From NCBI RefSeq assembly GCF_001854805.1, contig NZ_MBLO01000191.1, positions 22,726 to 86,725 on the forward strand: DNA of 64,000 nucleotides. The letters are read 5' to 3'. The stretch's first letter is position 1. Each line of letters opens with the position of its first letter. A program made the translations under genes and the position numbers. Source of the stretch: Pseudofrankia coriaricola. Its GTDB lineage: Bacteria; Actinomycetota; Actinomycetes; Frankiales; Frankiaceae. Positions 19,466 through 28,459 of this stretch are shown here, in pieces. Below the pieces are notes generated by a model. It saw only the letters and a program-made list of their open reading frames with translations. It did not search any database and had not been told where the DNA came from.

Positions 19466-22400
19466 TCAGGCCACTGGAGGGCGCGGGTGGCCCTGTCCCG
19501 CCACCCAGGCGGCGATCTGGGAACGGCTGGTGAACCCGAGCTTGCCGAGGATGTGCTGGACGTGGTTCTCCGCGGTCCGTTCGCTGATGTGCGTGGCGGC
19601 CGCGATCTGCCGGCTGGTCAGCCCCTGCGAGACGAGGACCGCGATCTCGCGTTCCCGCGGGGTCAGCGGGCTCCCGGCGGCGAGTCCCTTCCCGCGCCCG
19701 GACCCGCCCTGGGCAAGGGATTCCACCAGCTCCTGGCACCAGCGCCGCAGCGGTCGCATGCCCAGCCTGGCGGCGAGGGCCTCGGCGGACCGGGCCAGCG
19801 CTGCGCCCTCGTCCCGGTCACCCGGGCGGCGCCGCCGGCCCAGCACACGCGCGAGCTGGTAGCGGGCCGTGGCGACCTGCGGTGGCACGCCCGCACGCTC
19901 GTGGATCTCCACCGCGGCGCGGAGGTGGCGCACGGCGTCGTCCAGCCGGCCGAGGCACGCCGCGGCCAGGCCGAGGGGCAGCCGCGCTGAGCCGAGGACG
20001 GCGACGATGCCCGCGCCGCCGCAGACGAACCGGTCGGCGAACGGGGACAGCAGGCGGTACATCTCGCCCGCCGTCTCCCGGTCGTCGAACTCGGCGGCGA
20101 GCTCGGCCGTGCCGGCCAGCGCCGGCAGCAGCATGAAGCCGGGCAGTGACGTGGGAGGCGCCATCGTCCGATAGATCTGGCGGGCCTGCTTGCGCTCGCC
20201 CTGCATGAGCAACAGCAACGCGCGGATCGGTCTGAGCCCCGGCATCGCCGCCGGGCTCCAGCCGAGCAGCTCGTCCAGTTGACGGTCGGCCTGGCCGGTC
20301 TGGGCGCGCACGACCAGCAGGAAGCCGAGGGTCGGCAGGACCGCGCTGTCGTGGCCGGCCCGCCGGGCGAGCCCGAACGACTGCTCGCCGAGGGCCTGGG
20401 CGTCGTCGAAGCGGCCGCGGGCCAGCGCGATCGCCGCCTGGCAGCGCAGCAGGTGCCAGCGGGCGAGCGACGAGCCCGTCCGTTCGGCCGCCGCCGCGAC
20501 GAGGTCGACCTCCGCCTCGGCCCGGTCGATCTCTCCGAGCTGCGCGAACGCGTCGAAGCGCCACAGCCGTCCCCACAGCACCGCCTCGTCGTCGCGGTCG
20601 GCCACCCCGATGGCGAGCATCCGATCACCGAGGGCGAGCCGCTGCTCCGTGCCGCCCGGGCCGCTGAGCGCGATCTGGCGGGCCCGCAACGCGTCGAGGA
20701 CGGCGCGCCGGTCGCCGACGCGCTCGGCCATCGCCAGCGCGGCGACCGACATCCGCTCGGTCGCCGCGAAGGAGCCGCCGGCGTCGTTCACGGCGAACTG
20801 GGCGAGCAGCCGCGCCCGCAGTGGGCTGTCCTGTTCGGGGATGGCGGTGAGTGCCTCCTGGTAGAGCGCCCGTCCCGTCGCCTCCCACCAGATGAAGTCG
20901 CCGACGCCTTCCAGGGTGAGCACGGCCTCGGCGATGGTTCGCGCGTCCCCCGCGCGACGCGCGATCTCGGCGGCCGCCAGCAACGACCGCCGAGCACCCG
21001 CCATGTCGGCCGACCGCATCTGGGCGCGCGCGCTGGCCAGCAGGAGATGGCACCGATCCCGCTCGCCCAGGGCGGCGTCGGCGGCGACCGCCAGGGCACG
21101 GCCGTAGAAGGAAGCAGTCTCCTCCCAGGCCAGCTGCCTCTCGGCCCGCTCGGCGGCCCGCCGCGCCCAGGAGACGGCCTGCGCGGGATCCCCTGCGGGC
21201 AGCGACTCGAGCCAGTGGACGGCGACCTCGCTGACCCGCTCGGCCGCGTCGACACGGCCCGCGAGGTACTCGGCCATCCGCCCGTGCAGGGCGAGCCGGT
21301 CGGCCGTGGGCATCTCGAGGCGGGCGGCCTCGCGGATGAGGTCATGGCCGAACCGCCACGTGCCTGGACCGACGGCGCCATCGCCGAGACGTGCCCGTTG
21401 CTCCGGCCCGAGCGTCGTGCCGGTCACGATCCCGGCGGCTTCCGCCTCGTCCAGCGCGGCCAGCACCCGTTCGAGCGCCCATCCGGTCGCCACGGCGAGT
21501 GAGGCCGGCTCGACCTCGGTACCGAGGACCGCGGCCGCCGCGACCACCCGCTGGCACGAGGCCGGCAGCCGGGCGAGCCGCCCCCGGATGGCGTCGCGCA
21601 CACCGTCGGGCAGCGGGCCGTCCCACGAGCCGTCGCGCGCCCCCCCACCCGCGCCCGCGCCGACGGCCGCACGGGCCTCTCCGGGCGGCTCGGCCGCCAG
21701 CACTCGGCCGATCTCGGTCACGAAGAAGGGGTTGCCCTGAGTCCGCCGGCTGACCGCGGCGGCCACCGATGCGGGCGCTTCCCAGCCGGCGACGCCGGAC
21801 AGCAGCCGGCCGACCTCGGACTCGGTCAGGCCGACCAGCCGCAGCCGGGTGACCGACGGCTCGCGGGCGAGGGCCGCCAGCGTCCGCCGCAGCGGCGTCC
21901 CCCCACCCACCTCGGTGTCCCGGTAGGTCGCCAACACCATCAGCCGGGACAGGGCGACGTCCTGAGCCAGGTACGTCAACAGCCGCAGCGACGCCGGATC
22001 GGCCCACTGCAGGTCGTCGAACACCACCAACATCCCGCTCGGATCGGCGGCGGCGGCGAGGAACTCGGCCACCGCCTCGAAGGCGCGCAGACGCTGTTCG
22101 TCGCCTGTGCCCGCGTCGCCTGTGCCGGTACCGCCGGCATCCGCGCTGCCGGCGGTCGGCGCGGCGGCCGCGGTGGCGTGCGGCTGGGTCGGGCCGCCCG
22201 GGCTCGGTGCCTCGAGGTGGTCGAGTTCCGGGACGATGAGAGCCAGGTCCGCGCGCGCGACGCCGAGGGAGGTCCGTGCTGGCGACGGGGCCGCGGGCTG
22301 TGCGAGCGGCTGCGCGCGCCACCACGGATCTGAGCGGGAAAGCGCGCGGATCAGCTGGCGGAACGGCCAGTACGGCGGGCTGCCGTCCTCCTCGGGCGAC

Positions 22401-22609
22401 CGGGCCCAGCAGGTACGCAGGCCCAGCGCACTGGCCTGGTCGCGGATCTCCTCGGCCAGCCGGCTCTTGCCCGCGCCGGGCTCGCCAGCGAGCAGGACCA
22501 CCTGCCCAGCGCCGCCGGCCGCGGCCCGCAGCCGGTCCGCGAGCGACGCGAGCTCACGCTCGCGGCCGACGAACCCGGCGCGCGATGCGAACGGCCTGGT
22601 CGTCGTCAT
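19466..22609 (-). CDS. LAL-type LuxR regulator with STAND ATPase domain
   Basis: A 1047-residue regulator. An AAA/STAND ATPase occupies the N-terminus with Walker A GEPGAGKSR (42-50) and Walker B LVVFDDLQWADP. A long TPR-like helical section follows. The last about 65 residues form a LuxR helix-turn-helix with LTPREREIAVLVSQGLTSRQ and SERTAENHVQHILGKL. This is the large ATP-binding LuxR (LAL) architecture, in which ligand binding to the ATPase/TPR part controls the C-terminal DNA-binding unit. Target genes are unknown; amidohydrolase downstream is in the same orientation. Confidence 0.92.
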   Translation of the reverse strand: MTTTRPFASRAGFVGRERELASLADRLRAAAGGAGQVVLLAGEPGAGKSRLAEEIRDQASALGLRTCWARSPEEDGSPPYWPFRQLIRALSRSDPWWRAQPLAQPAAPSPARTSLGVARADLALIVPELDHLEAPSPGGPTQPHATAAAAPTAGSADAGGTGTGDAGTGDEQRLRAFEAVAEFLAAAADPSGMLVVFDDLQWADPASLRLLTYLAQDVALSRLMVLATYRDTEVGGGTPLRRTLAALAREPSVTRLRLVGLTESEVGRLLSGVAGWEAPASVAAAVSRRTQGNPFFVTEIGRVLAAEPPGEARAAVGAGAGGGARDGSWDGPLPDGVRDAIRGRLARLPASCQRVVAAAAVLGTEVEPASLAVATGWALERVLAALDEAEAAGIVTGTTLGPEQRARLGDGAVGPGTWRFGHDLIREAARLEMPTADRLALHGRMAEYLAGRVDAAERVSEVAVHWLESLPAGDPAQAVSWARRAAERAERQLAWEETASFYGRALAVAADAALGERDRCHLLLASARAQMRSADMAGARRSLLAAAEIARRAGDARTIAEAVLTLEGVGDFIWWEATGRALYQEALTAIPEQDSPLRARLLAQFAVNDAGGSFAATERMSVAALAMAERVGDRRAVLDALRARQIALSGPGGTEQRLALGDRMLAIGVADRDDEAVLWGRLWRFDAFAQLGEIDRAEAEVDLVAAAAERTGSSLARWHLLRCQAAIALARGRFDDAQALGEQSFGLARRAGHDSAVLPTLGFLLVVRAQTGQADRQLDELLGWSPAAMPGLRPIRALLLLMQGERKQARQIYRTMAPPTSLPGFMLLPALAGTAELAAEFDDRETAGEMYRLLSPFADRFVCGGAGIVAVLGSARLPLGLAAACLGRLDDAVRHLRAAVEIHERAGVPPQVATARYQLARVLGRRRRPGDRDEGAALARSAEALAARLGMRPLRRWCQELVESLAQGGSGRGKGLAAGSPLTPREREIAVLVSQGLTSRQIAAATHISERTAENHVQHILGKLGFTSRSQIAAWVAGQGHPRPPVA

Positions 22610-22710
22610 CGCGGCTCCTGACCGGCGTCATCCGGGGCCGCGGACCCATCCACACGGACATTGTGAGGCAGCCGCCAGGGGACGGCCGCGAGCGAGGCGG
22701 ATGGAGGTGG

Positions 22711-24012
22711 TCACTCCAGCCCGGCCGCCTTGCGCAGCAGCACCGATCTCTCCCGGGCGTTGCGGCACAGCCGGGCGGCGAGCTCCAGCTCGGCGCGTGC
22801 CTCGGCGGGCCGGCCGAGCCGGATGAGCAGCTCGCCGCGCACGCTGGGGAGCAGGTACGACCCCGACAGGCGGTCGGAGGCGACCAGCTCGTCTACGAGG
22901 GACAGCGCCTCCAGCGGTCCCTGCGCCATCGCGACGGCGACGGCCCGGTTGAGCTCGACGACCGGTGACGGGGCCACCCGGCCGAGCGCCTCGTAGAGGA
23001 GCACGACACGCTCCCAGTCGGTCGCCGGGACCGACGGGGCCGACGCGTGGCAGGCGGCGATCGACGCCTGCAGCCCGTACGGCCCGAGCCCGCGCCCCAG
23101 CATCGAGGCCCGGCCCAGAGCGGCCTGGCCGCGGCGGATCGCGGACCGGTCCCACAGCCGCCGGTCCTGGTCCTCCAGGAGCACCGCCTCGCCGTCGGGC
23201 CCGGTGCGCGCGGGAAAGCGTGCGGCGGTGAGCTCGAACAGCGCGAGCAGCCCGTGCACCTCCGGCTGGTCGGGCAGCAGAGCGGTCAGCATCCGGGCCA
23301 GCCTGATCGCCTCGTACGCGACGTCGGGGCGCAGAAGGCGGTCGCCGGCCGTCGCGGTCGAGCCCTCGGTGAAAATCACATAGAGCACGCTGAGGACGCC
23401 GCCGAGCCGCTCGCGCCGGTCCTCGGCCGGTGGCAGCTCAAACGGCACACCCGCGGCCGCGATCGTCTTCTTCGCCCGGGTGATCCGGGCCTGCACGGTC
23501 GGCACAGGCACCAGGAACGCGCGGGCGATCTCCTCGCTCCCGAGCCCCCCGACCACGCGCAGCGTCAGGGCCACCCTGGCCTCCGGCGAGAGCACCGGAT
23601 GGCAGGCCACGAACATCAGCGCGAGGATGTCGTCGTCGACCCGGTCGGGATCCCACAGCAGGTCGTCCGCCCCGCTCCGCGAGGCCGCGCCCGAGCTCGC
23701 CTCGCCCTCGCCGAGCTGGCCGGCGAGCGCCGCGTACCGCTCGTCCAGCGCCGACCGGCGGCGGAAGCTGTCGATGGCGCGCCGTCGCGCGGTCGTGAGC
23801 AGCCAGCCCACCGGATTCGCCGGCGCACCGTCTCGCGACCAGGTGACGAGAGCCTCGGCCACCGCCTCCTGCGCGACGTCCTCGGCGAGCGCGAAGTCTC
23901 CGGTGTGCCGGGCCAGCGCGCCGACGATCCGCGCCGACTCGATCCGCCAGACGGCCTCGACGGCCCGCCGCGCCGACTCGGCACTCGGCGGGCCGTCCGA
24001 AGCCTCGACCAT
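22711..24012 (-). CDS. ECF sigma factor with C-terminal TPR-like extension (ECF42 type)
   Basis: A 433-residue sigma factor, about twice the usual ECF length. Region 2 shows DFALAEDVAQEAVAEAL and WLLTTARRRAIDSFRRR; region 4 shows LTLRVVGGLGSEEIARAFLV and VQARITRAKKTI. A helical extension of about 230 residues follows (SVLYVIFTEGSTA, VELNRAVAVAMAQGP), the hallmark of the ECF42 group. The ATG at 24012 shares its A with the stop of the upstream DGPF gene, so the two are translationally coupled. In ECF42 systems the extension is needed for sigma activity and the DGPF proteins are the conserved neighbours. Confidence 0.92.
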   Translation of the reverse strand: MVEASDGPPSAESARRAVEAVWRIESARIVGALARHTGDFALAEDVAQEAVAEALVTWSRDGAPANPVGWLLTTARRRAIDSFRRRSALDERYAALAGQLGEGEASSGAASRSGADDLLWDPDRVDDDILALMFVACHPVLSPEARVALTLRVVGGLGSEEIARAFLVPVPTVQARITRAKKTIAAAGVPFELPPAEDRRERLGGVLSVLYVIFTEGSTATAGDRLLRPDVAYEAIRLARMLTALLPDQPEVHGLLALFELTAARFPARTGPDGEAVLLEDQDRRLWDRSAIRRGQAALGRASMLGRGLGPYGLQASIAACHASAPSVPATDWERVVLLYEALGRVAPSPVVELNRAVAVAMAQGPLEALSLVDELVASDRLSGSYLLPSVRGELLIRLGRPAEARAELELAARLCRNARERSVLLRKAAGLE

Positions 24013-24431
24013 CAGAGCTGGCCGGTCCGCTCGCGCCACGCCCGCTCCATGACGACCCACTCGTTGTCCTGTGGGAACTCGTCGATGCCCGGCACACGGC
24101 GGATCTCGCACTTCGAGCCGGCCATCGCGGGGATCCGCTTCGCCCACTCGACCGCTTCCTCCTTCGAGGCGACGTCGATGATGTAGTAGCCGCCGAACAG
24201 CTCCTTCGTCTCGCCGTAGGGACCGTCGGTGACCACCGGTGTCTCGCCGCCGAAGTCGACCACGACGCCCTGGCTCGGGTCGTCCAGGCCCTCGGCCGCG
24301 ACGAGCACGCCCGCGCGGATCAGCTCCTCGTTGAAGCGGCCCATCAGCTCGAGCATCTGCTCGAACGGCGTGTCCATCATCTTCGCGACGGACTCGTCCG
24401 TGCCTCGCATGATCAACATGTACTTCGCCAT
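24012..24431 (-). CDS. DGPF (YCII-related) protein, partner of the ECF42 sigma
   Basis: A 139-residue YCII-fold protein beginning MAKYMLIMRG and carrying the DGPF-type motif in TDGPYGETKELFGGYYI, here DGPY. This family almost always sits beside ECF42 sigma genes; its biochemical role is not settled. It is the first gene of a two-gene operon (1-base overlap with the sigma gene) and has an ECF42-like promoter about 50 bases upstream. Confidence 0.92.
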   Translation of the reverse strand: MAKYMLIMRGTDESVAKMMDTPFEQMLELMGRFNEELIRAGVLVAAEGLDDPSQGVVVDFGGETPVVTDGPYGETKELFGGYYIIDVASKEEAVEWAKRIPAMAGSKCEIRRVPGIDEFPQDNEWVVMERAWRERTGQL

Positions 24432-24481
24432 CTTCGATCTCCCTGATCCGGGGGCCGCCCTTCGACCCTCACACTCACAGG

Positions 24482-24507
24482 TCGAACGGGACAGCCCCGG
24501 ATCGACA
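24482..24507 (-). promoter_or_regulatory. Candidate ECF42-dependent promoter
   Basis: On the minus strand TGTCGA (24507-24502) is followed after exactly 17 bases by CGAC (24484-24481). I recall TGTCGA at -35 and CGA/TC at -10 as the reported ECF42 consensus from Streptomyces. The implied start is about 40 bases before the DGPF ATG, which fits autoregulation of the operon. Confidence 0.55.
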
Positions 24508-24599
24508 CCAGCCGTCCGACGTCATTTCGGCGGCAGGTCACGTCGAGCTGTCTCCAGATTTTCCGCCTGGAAGGCGGGAGTTCGCCCGAACGTCGGATC

Positions 24600-24803
24600 T
24601 CACAGCTGGCGGTGCTCGTCCGTCAACTGGTCCAGAAGTCCACGAGCCGCGTCGACGCACCGGCCGAGGCGGTCGCGTGGCCCGATGCCCGCCTCGGCCT
24701 GGGAGCGCAGCGGGACCTCCAGACCGATGACGAGGCCGGGCGGCAGCGCCGTGAGCATGTCGAGCAGCGGCAGCTCGCCTGTGCCTGGCACCATCCGCTG
24801 GTC
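24600..24803 (-). pseudogene. C-terminal remnant of a sugar-phosphate isomerase/epimerase-like gene
   Basis: Reading on the minus strand, about 65 residues ending at the stop at 24600 include MVPGTGELPLLDMLTALPPG and LVIGLEVPLRSQAEAG. This matches the last two strands and helix of xylose-isomerase-like TIM barrels (a GxGxLPL turn, then LEVP). The upstream two-thirds of the barrel is absent: sequence before about 24803 has no homologous frame. I read it as a truncated gene. A short real protein starting at 24845 is possible but less likely. Confidence 0.5.
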
Positions 24804-24862
24804 ACCAGGGCTTGGGGCCCCGGGCGTGAATCGCCCGTGGGCCATTGCGCTGGGAGCCGGCG

Positions 24863-25267
24863 CTAGTCGCTGTCGGGCTGTGGGGCGCCTTCGACCACTT
24901 CGATGGTGTTGCCGTCGGGATCGTGGACGACGGCGATGCGCACGCCAGGACCGATGTCCATGGGGCCGTGCAGGACCTGGCCCTTGCGGGCCGCGACGCG
25001 TTCGAGGGTTCCGTCGAGATCGGTGACATACATCGTCAGGTAGCGCAGACCCGTCGCGCCGAGGAAAGAGCCGATCGGTTCGGCGGGGCTGGGTGGCACG
25101 GACGGCACCATCACTTTTATCGCCACACCCGGCGCCTGGACCCGGTGCACGATGCCGGCGCCTGACCCGATGGGCGGCAGCCGTTCCAGCTCGAACACGT
25201 CCGCGAAGAAGTCGACCAACGCCTCGTCCATACTGACCAGCCCGATCTCGACCCGCTGTAAGGCCAC
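24863..25267 (-). CDS. VOC-family (glyoxalase-like) protein
   Basis: A 134-residue protein with the two beta-alpha-beta-beta-beta modules of the vicinal oxygen chelate fold: VEIGLVSMDEALVDFFADVF at the N-terminus and YLTMYVTDLDGTLERVAARK, then VAVVHDPDGNTIEVVE near the C-terminus, with the Glu metal ligand. Function is not predictable for this family (dioxygenase, lyase or resistance protein). It stands alone, 243 bp downstream of rsgA. Confidence 0.85.
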   Translation of the reverse strand: MALQRVEIGLVSMDEALVDFFADVFELERLPPIGSGAGIVHRVQAPGVAIKVMVPSVPPSPAEPIGSFLGATGLRYLTMYVTDLDGTLERVAARKGQVLHGPMDIGPGVRIAVVHDPDGNTIEVVEGAPQPDSD

Positions 25268-25445
25268 GGCACGCTCCGTTTTCTCGACGTCGTCACTCGT
25301 TCGCCCTGAGATCCGCCCCGTCAGGCGACCGCTCCCGCTGATCCGCCGACGGTGCGCCGGCGCTCACGGGCTCCCGTGGGCTCCCGCCGGGCCGAGTACA
25401 CCCCGGCGCCTCCCACGTTATGACTCGCGAGCTTGATCAGCAGTT

Positions 25446-25496
25446 CTGTATCCGGATCCGAACTGGCGGCGGCTCGGAGTTCGGATCCGGATACAG
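25446..25496 (-). terminator. Perfect 19-bp hairpin after rsgA
   Basis: CTGTATCCGGATCCGAACT (25446-25464) is exactly complementary to 25478-25496, with a 13-nt loop. It begins 15 bases after the rsgA stop in its direction of transcription. There is no T-run, as is common in high-GC actinobacteria, so it may be an I-shaped intrinsic terminator or an mRNA 3' stabiliser. Each arm also contains internal palindromes (ATCCGGAT, CGGATCCG). Confidence 0.75.
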
Positions 25497-25510
25497 TCCT
25501 GGCGATCTTC

Positions 25511-26779
25511 CTAGCGGCCGCGTTCCCGGTACATGCGCCGCTGCTCCTTGCTGATCGATCTCCACTGGCGCTCCTGCTCGGCGCGCAGCCGGGCGTCGCC
25601 ACGAGCCGCCGTGTAGGCGTTCTCCCGCAGCAGCCGGCGGTAGCTCGCCAGCCGCCGGGCCGGCAGCGTCCCGGCGTCGACCGCGGCGAGCACCGCGCAG
25701 CCGGGTTCCGTCCGGTGCTCGCAGTCGCCGAACCGGCAGCCGGCGGCGAGCTCCTCGACGTCCGCGAAGGCCTGGCTCAGCCCGTCGTCGGCGGCCCACA
25801 GCCCGACCCCGCGCAGCCCGGGGGTGTCGATCAGCACCCCGCCGCCGGGCAGCGGCAGCAACTCGCGGCGGACCGTGGTGTGGCGGCCCTTGCCGTCGGC
25901 CGACCGCACCGCGCGGACCTGCTGGGTCTCGGTGCCCAGCAGCGCGTTGGTCAGCGTCGACTTGCCGGTCCCGGACGTGCCGATCAGCACCGAGGTACCG
26001 GCGAGAAGGACGGCCAGGGCGTCCAGCCCGGACCCGTCGGCCGCGCTGGTGGTGACGACGTCGACGCCGGGTGCCGCCGCCTCGGCCTCGGCCTCGGCGG
26101 TCCGGACGGTCTCGGACCCGGCGCCGCCGGCCTGATCGGCCTTGGTCAGCACCACCAGCGGGCGGGCGCCGCTCTCCCAGGCCAGGGTGACGAGCCGTTC
26201 GAGGCGGCCGAGGTTGATCGGGGCGGTCAGCGCCACGGCCACGGCGACGATGTCGACGTTCGCGGCCAGCGGCTGCGGGTCGGACCGCCGGGACGAGGAC
26301 GCGCGGACCAGCGCGGTCCGCCGGGGGAGCAGCGCGGCGACGGCCAACCTCTCGCGCGTGGCCGGACCGGCGACGGGGCCGGGACGCAGCGCCGCCCAGT
26401 CACCGGTGCAGGGCACGGTGTCGGCCGGCCCGGTCGGCGCCGTCGCCGGCCACGAGCGGCCGCCCGCGGTGACCACCTCGCAGCCTCCCCGGTCGACGCG
26501 GGTGATCCGGCCCGGGACGAGGCCGGCGACGCGGTAGGGAGCGAACGCGTCGTCCCAGCCGGCATCCCAGCCATAGGCGGAGAGGTCCTCGCCGACGCCG
26601 ACGCCAGGGTCGGAGCTGGAGGCGGGCAGGGCAGGGGGAACGGGTGGGTGAACGGACGTGGGGGAGTGAACGGCTCCGAGGTCGAGGTCGGAGCCGGACG
26701 GGCGGCGATCTGGGTGGGCATGGTCCGGGTGCGGACGGCCGGGTGGAGACGTGTGATCGCCAGTGGGAAACGCGAGCAA
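25511..26779 (-). CDS. rsgA: Ribosome small-subunit biogenesis GTPase RsgA
   Basis: A 422-residue circularly permuted GTPase that acts late in 30S maturation. The G motifs occur in permuted order: TKAD (G4), then TSAADGSGL (G5 region), GTSGTGKST (G1) and DTPGLRG (G3). The C-terminal zinc knuckle reads CRFGDCEHRTEPGC. An OB domain precedes the GTPase, and the first about 65 residues are Pro/Ser/His-rich and poorly conserved. The assigned start is TTG at 26779; no clear ATG or GTG occurs before the conserved LSAYGWDAGWDDAF, so the exact start is uncertain. Confidence 0.9.
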   Translation of the reverse strand: MLAFPTGDHTSPPGRPHPDHAHPDRRPSGSDLDLGAVHSPTSVHPPVPPALPASSSDPGVGVGEDLSAYGWDAGWDDAFAPYRVAGLVPGRITRVDRGGCEVVTAGGRSWPATAPTGPADTVPCTGDWAALRPGPVAGPATRERLAVAALLPRRTALVRASSSRRSDPQPLAANVDIVAVAVALTAPINLGRLERLVTLAWESGARPLVVLTKADQAGGAGSETVRTAEAEAEAAAPGVDVVTTSAADGSGLDALAVLLAGTSVLIGTSGTGKSTLTNALLGTETQQVRAVRSADGKGRHTTVRRELLPLPGGGVLIDTPGLRGVGLWAADDGLSQAFADVEELAAGCRFGDCEHRTEPGCAVLAAVDAGTLPARRLASYRRLLRENAYTAARGDARLRAEQERQWRSISKEQRRMYRERGR

Positions 26780-27192
26780 CGGAGGAAACCCCTCGGGATT
26801 GCTCCGGCGACCGGCGGCGGACAGGCGGTAGCCAGGTCCGGCCGCGGCGTGGTGGTCAGCCGGTGGCGGTGGATGGTCGGAAGGATCGGGGGCGCGCGAA
26901 CGCGACAGTCACCGCGGCGGCCATGCCCCACCTCTTCGCCATCCGGGCCGGAATGATCGCCAGCTGCGACCTGCCCGACCACTACATCGTCCGGGCGGCA
27001 AGTTACCACTCACCACCGAACACCGCCGCTGAATTTCCGGCGCCAGATCTCCGACCCGTCCGCGTGCGGCGGAGTCGGGCACGCTCCTCAACTCTCGGCA
27101 GAGTGACCACTCACTCTGTTACGTTGCTGCGGTCTTGGTCCGCCCCCGGTACCTGCCGGTCTGGCGTTCGGCCACATCGAGGAGTCGCCGCG
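26780..27192. other. Divergent control region between rsgA and the P450 gene
   Basis: About 410 bp without a supported gene. Open frames here are antisense or upstream extensions with abnormal composition. The P450-proximal end holds a 20-bp palindrome (27099-27118) followed by GTTACGTT, a likely promoter region, and CGAGGAG at 27179-27185 as the P450 ribosome-binding site. Confidence 0.6.
27099..27118. promoter_or_regulatory. 20-bp palindromic operator upstream of the P450 gene
   Basis: CAGAGTGA-CCAC-TCACTCTG is a perfect 8-bp inverted repeat with a 4-bp spacer, about 75 bases before the P450 start. Size and symmetry resemble TetR-family operators, yet no TetR gene is present nearby, so a regulator encoded elsewhere is implied. 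Confidence 0.55.
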
Positions 27193-28404
27193 ATGACCAC
27201 CAGCGCAGAGATCCTGTTCGACCCGTCGAGCCCGGAGTTACGCCGGGACCCGTACCCGGTCTACCGAAGGATGCGGGAGCAGGCGCCCGCGTGGCGCTCG
27301 CCCGACGGGGTCTGGTACCTCTCGCGCTACGCCGACTGCTTCACGATGTTCCGCAGCGCGGCGCTGAGCTACGACGTCACGGCGTCGCCGAGCGTCCAGC
27401 GGAGCCTCTCGCCCGACCCGGACAAGCGCGCCGAGCAGCTCAAGGCGATCCGGCGCACCAGGTCGCTGCTCGACACCGACCCGCCGGAGCACACCCGCCT
27501 GCGTGGGCTGATCAGTTATGCCTTCACCGCTCCGAGCGTCGAGCGTAGCCGCCAGGCGATCAACGACCTCGTCGAGCAGCTGATGGACGAATTCGACGGC
27601 CCGACCGTGGACGTCGTGTCCCAGTACGCCTCCCTGCTGCCGATCCTCGTCATCTGCGACATGCTCGGCGCCCCGCCGGAGGACCGGGAGCAGTTCATTG
27701 ACATCGGCAACGAGATCGCCCGTTCCGTCGACCCGGGCGTTCCCGCCGACGAGCGCCTCGCGGCCGTCCACCGGATGCGCGGGTACATTGCGGGCCTCCT
27801 GGAACGGCGCCGCCGGGACCCTGGAGACGACCTGATCACCAGGCTCATCGAGGCCGGCGAGGACGGCCGGCTCGCCAGCGAGGACGAGCTGCTGACGAAC
27901 ACCGGCGTGCTCCTCATCGCCGGCTTCGAGACGACCACCAACCTGATCACCAACGCGGTCTACCAGCTCCTGCGCCATCCGGACCAGCTCGCCCTGCTGC
28001 GCGCGGACCCGTCGATCATCCGCACGACGATCGAGGAGGTGCTGCGGTTCGACCCGCCGGTGCACATGATGCGGGCGCGTCCGATCATCAGCGAGATGCG
28101 GCTCGGCGACGTGGTGCTGCGATCGGGGGAGGGTGTCGTACCACTGATCGCGGCCGCCAACCGCGACCCGGCGGAGTTCGAGGACGCCGAGACGTTCGAC
28201 GTGCGGCGCAGGGTGAACCGCAATCTCAGCTTCGGGCTGGGGCACCATTTCTGCGTCGGTGCGGCGCTGGCGCGGATGGAGGCCCAGACGGCCGTCCTGC
28301 GGCTCTTCGAGCGCTTCCCGAACCTGGCGCTGACCGACGAGGAGCCCGAGTTCCGCCCCAACCTCACCCTGCGCGGCTTCTCTCGGCTGACCGTGTCCCT
28401 CTAA
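27193..28404 (+). CDS. Cytochrome P450
   Basis: A 403-residue soluble class I P450. The I-helix oxygen-activation motif is AGFETT, the ExxR motif lies in EEVLRF, and the haem loop is FGLGHHFCVGAALARME with Cys354 as ligand. The start ATG at 27193 follows CGAGGAG; the longer open frame upstream is non-coding. Substrate unknown; the sequence looks like CYP families acting on steroids, terpenes or xenobiotics. No ferredoxin gene is adjacent. A palindromic operator lies upstream. Confidence 0.93.
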   Translation: MTTSAEILFDPSSPELRRDPYPVYRRMREQAPAWRSPDGVWYLSRYADCFTMFRSAALSYDVTASPSVQRSLSPDPDKRAEQLKAIRRTRSLLDTDPPEHTRLRGLISYAFTAPSVERSRQAINDLVEQLMDEFDGPTVDVVSQYASLLPILVICDMLGAPPEDREQFIDIGNEIARSVDPGVPADERLAAVHRMRGYIAGLLERRRRDPGDDLITRLIEAGEDGRLASEDELLTNTGVLLIAGFETTTNLITNAVYQLLRHPDQLALLRADPSIIRTTIEEVLRFDPPVHMMRARPIISEMRLGDVVLRSGEGVVPLIAAANRDPAEFEDAETFDVRRRVNRNLSFGLGHHFCVGAALARMEAQTAVLRLFERFPNLALTDEEPEFRPNLTLRGFSRLTVSL

Positions 28405-28459
28405 CTCCGTCCGCCTGACACCGTGTTTCCCTGGCGAGGTCCCGCCGGCGGCCCCCGGC

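Noticed and set aside
24600..24845. An intact 81-residue protein
   Set aside because: Only the part after about residue 17 resembles a known family, and it corresponds to the C-terminal end of a much longer barrel.
26644..27192. An N-terminal extension of the P450
   Set aside because: The open frame upstream of 27193 is Arg/Gly-rich, crosses a palindromic operator and is not part of the P450 fold; ATG 27193 has a good ribosome-binding site.
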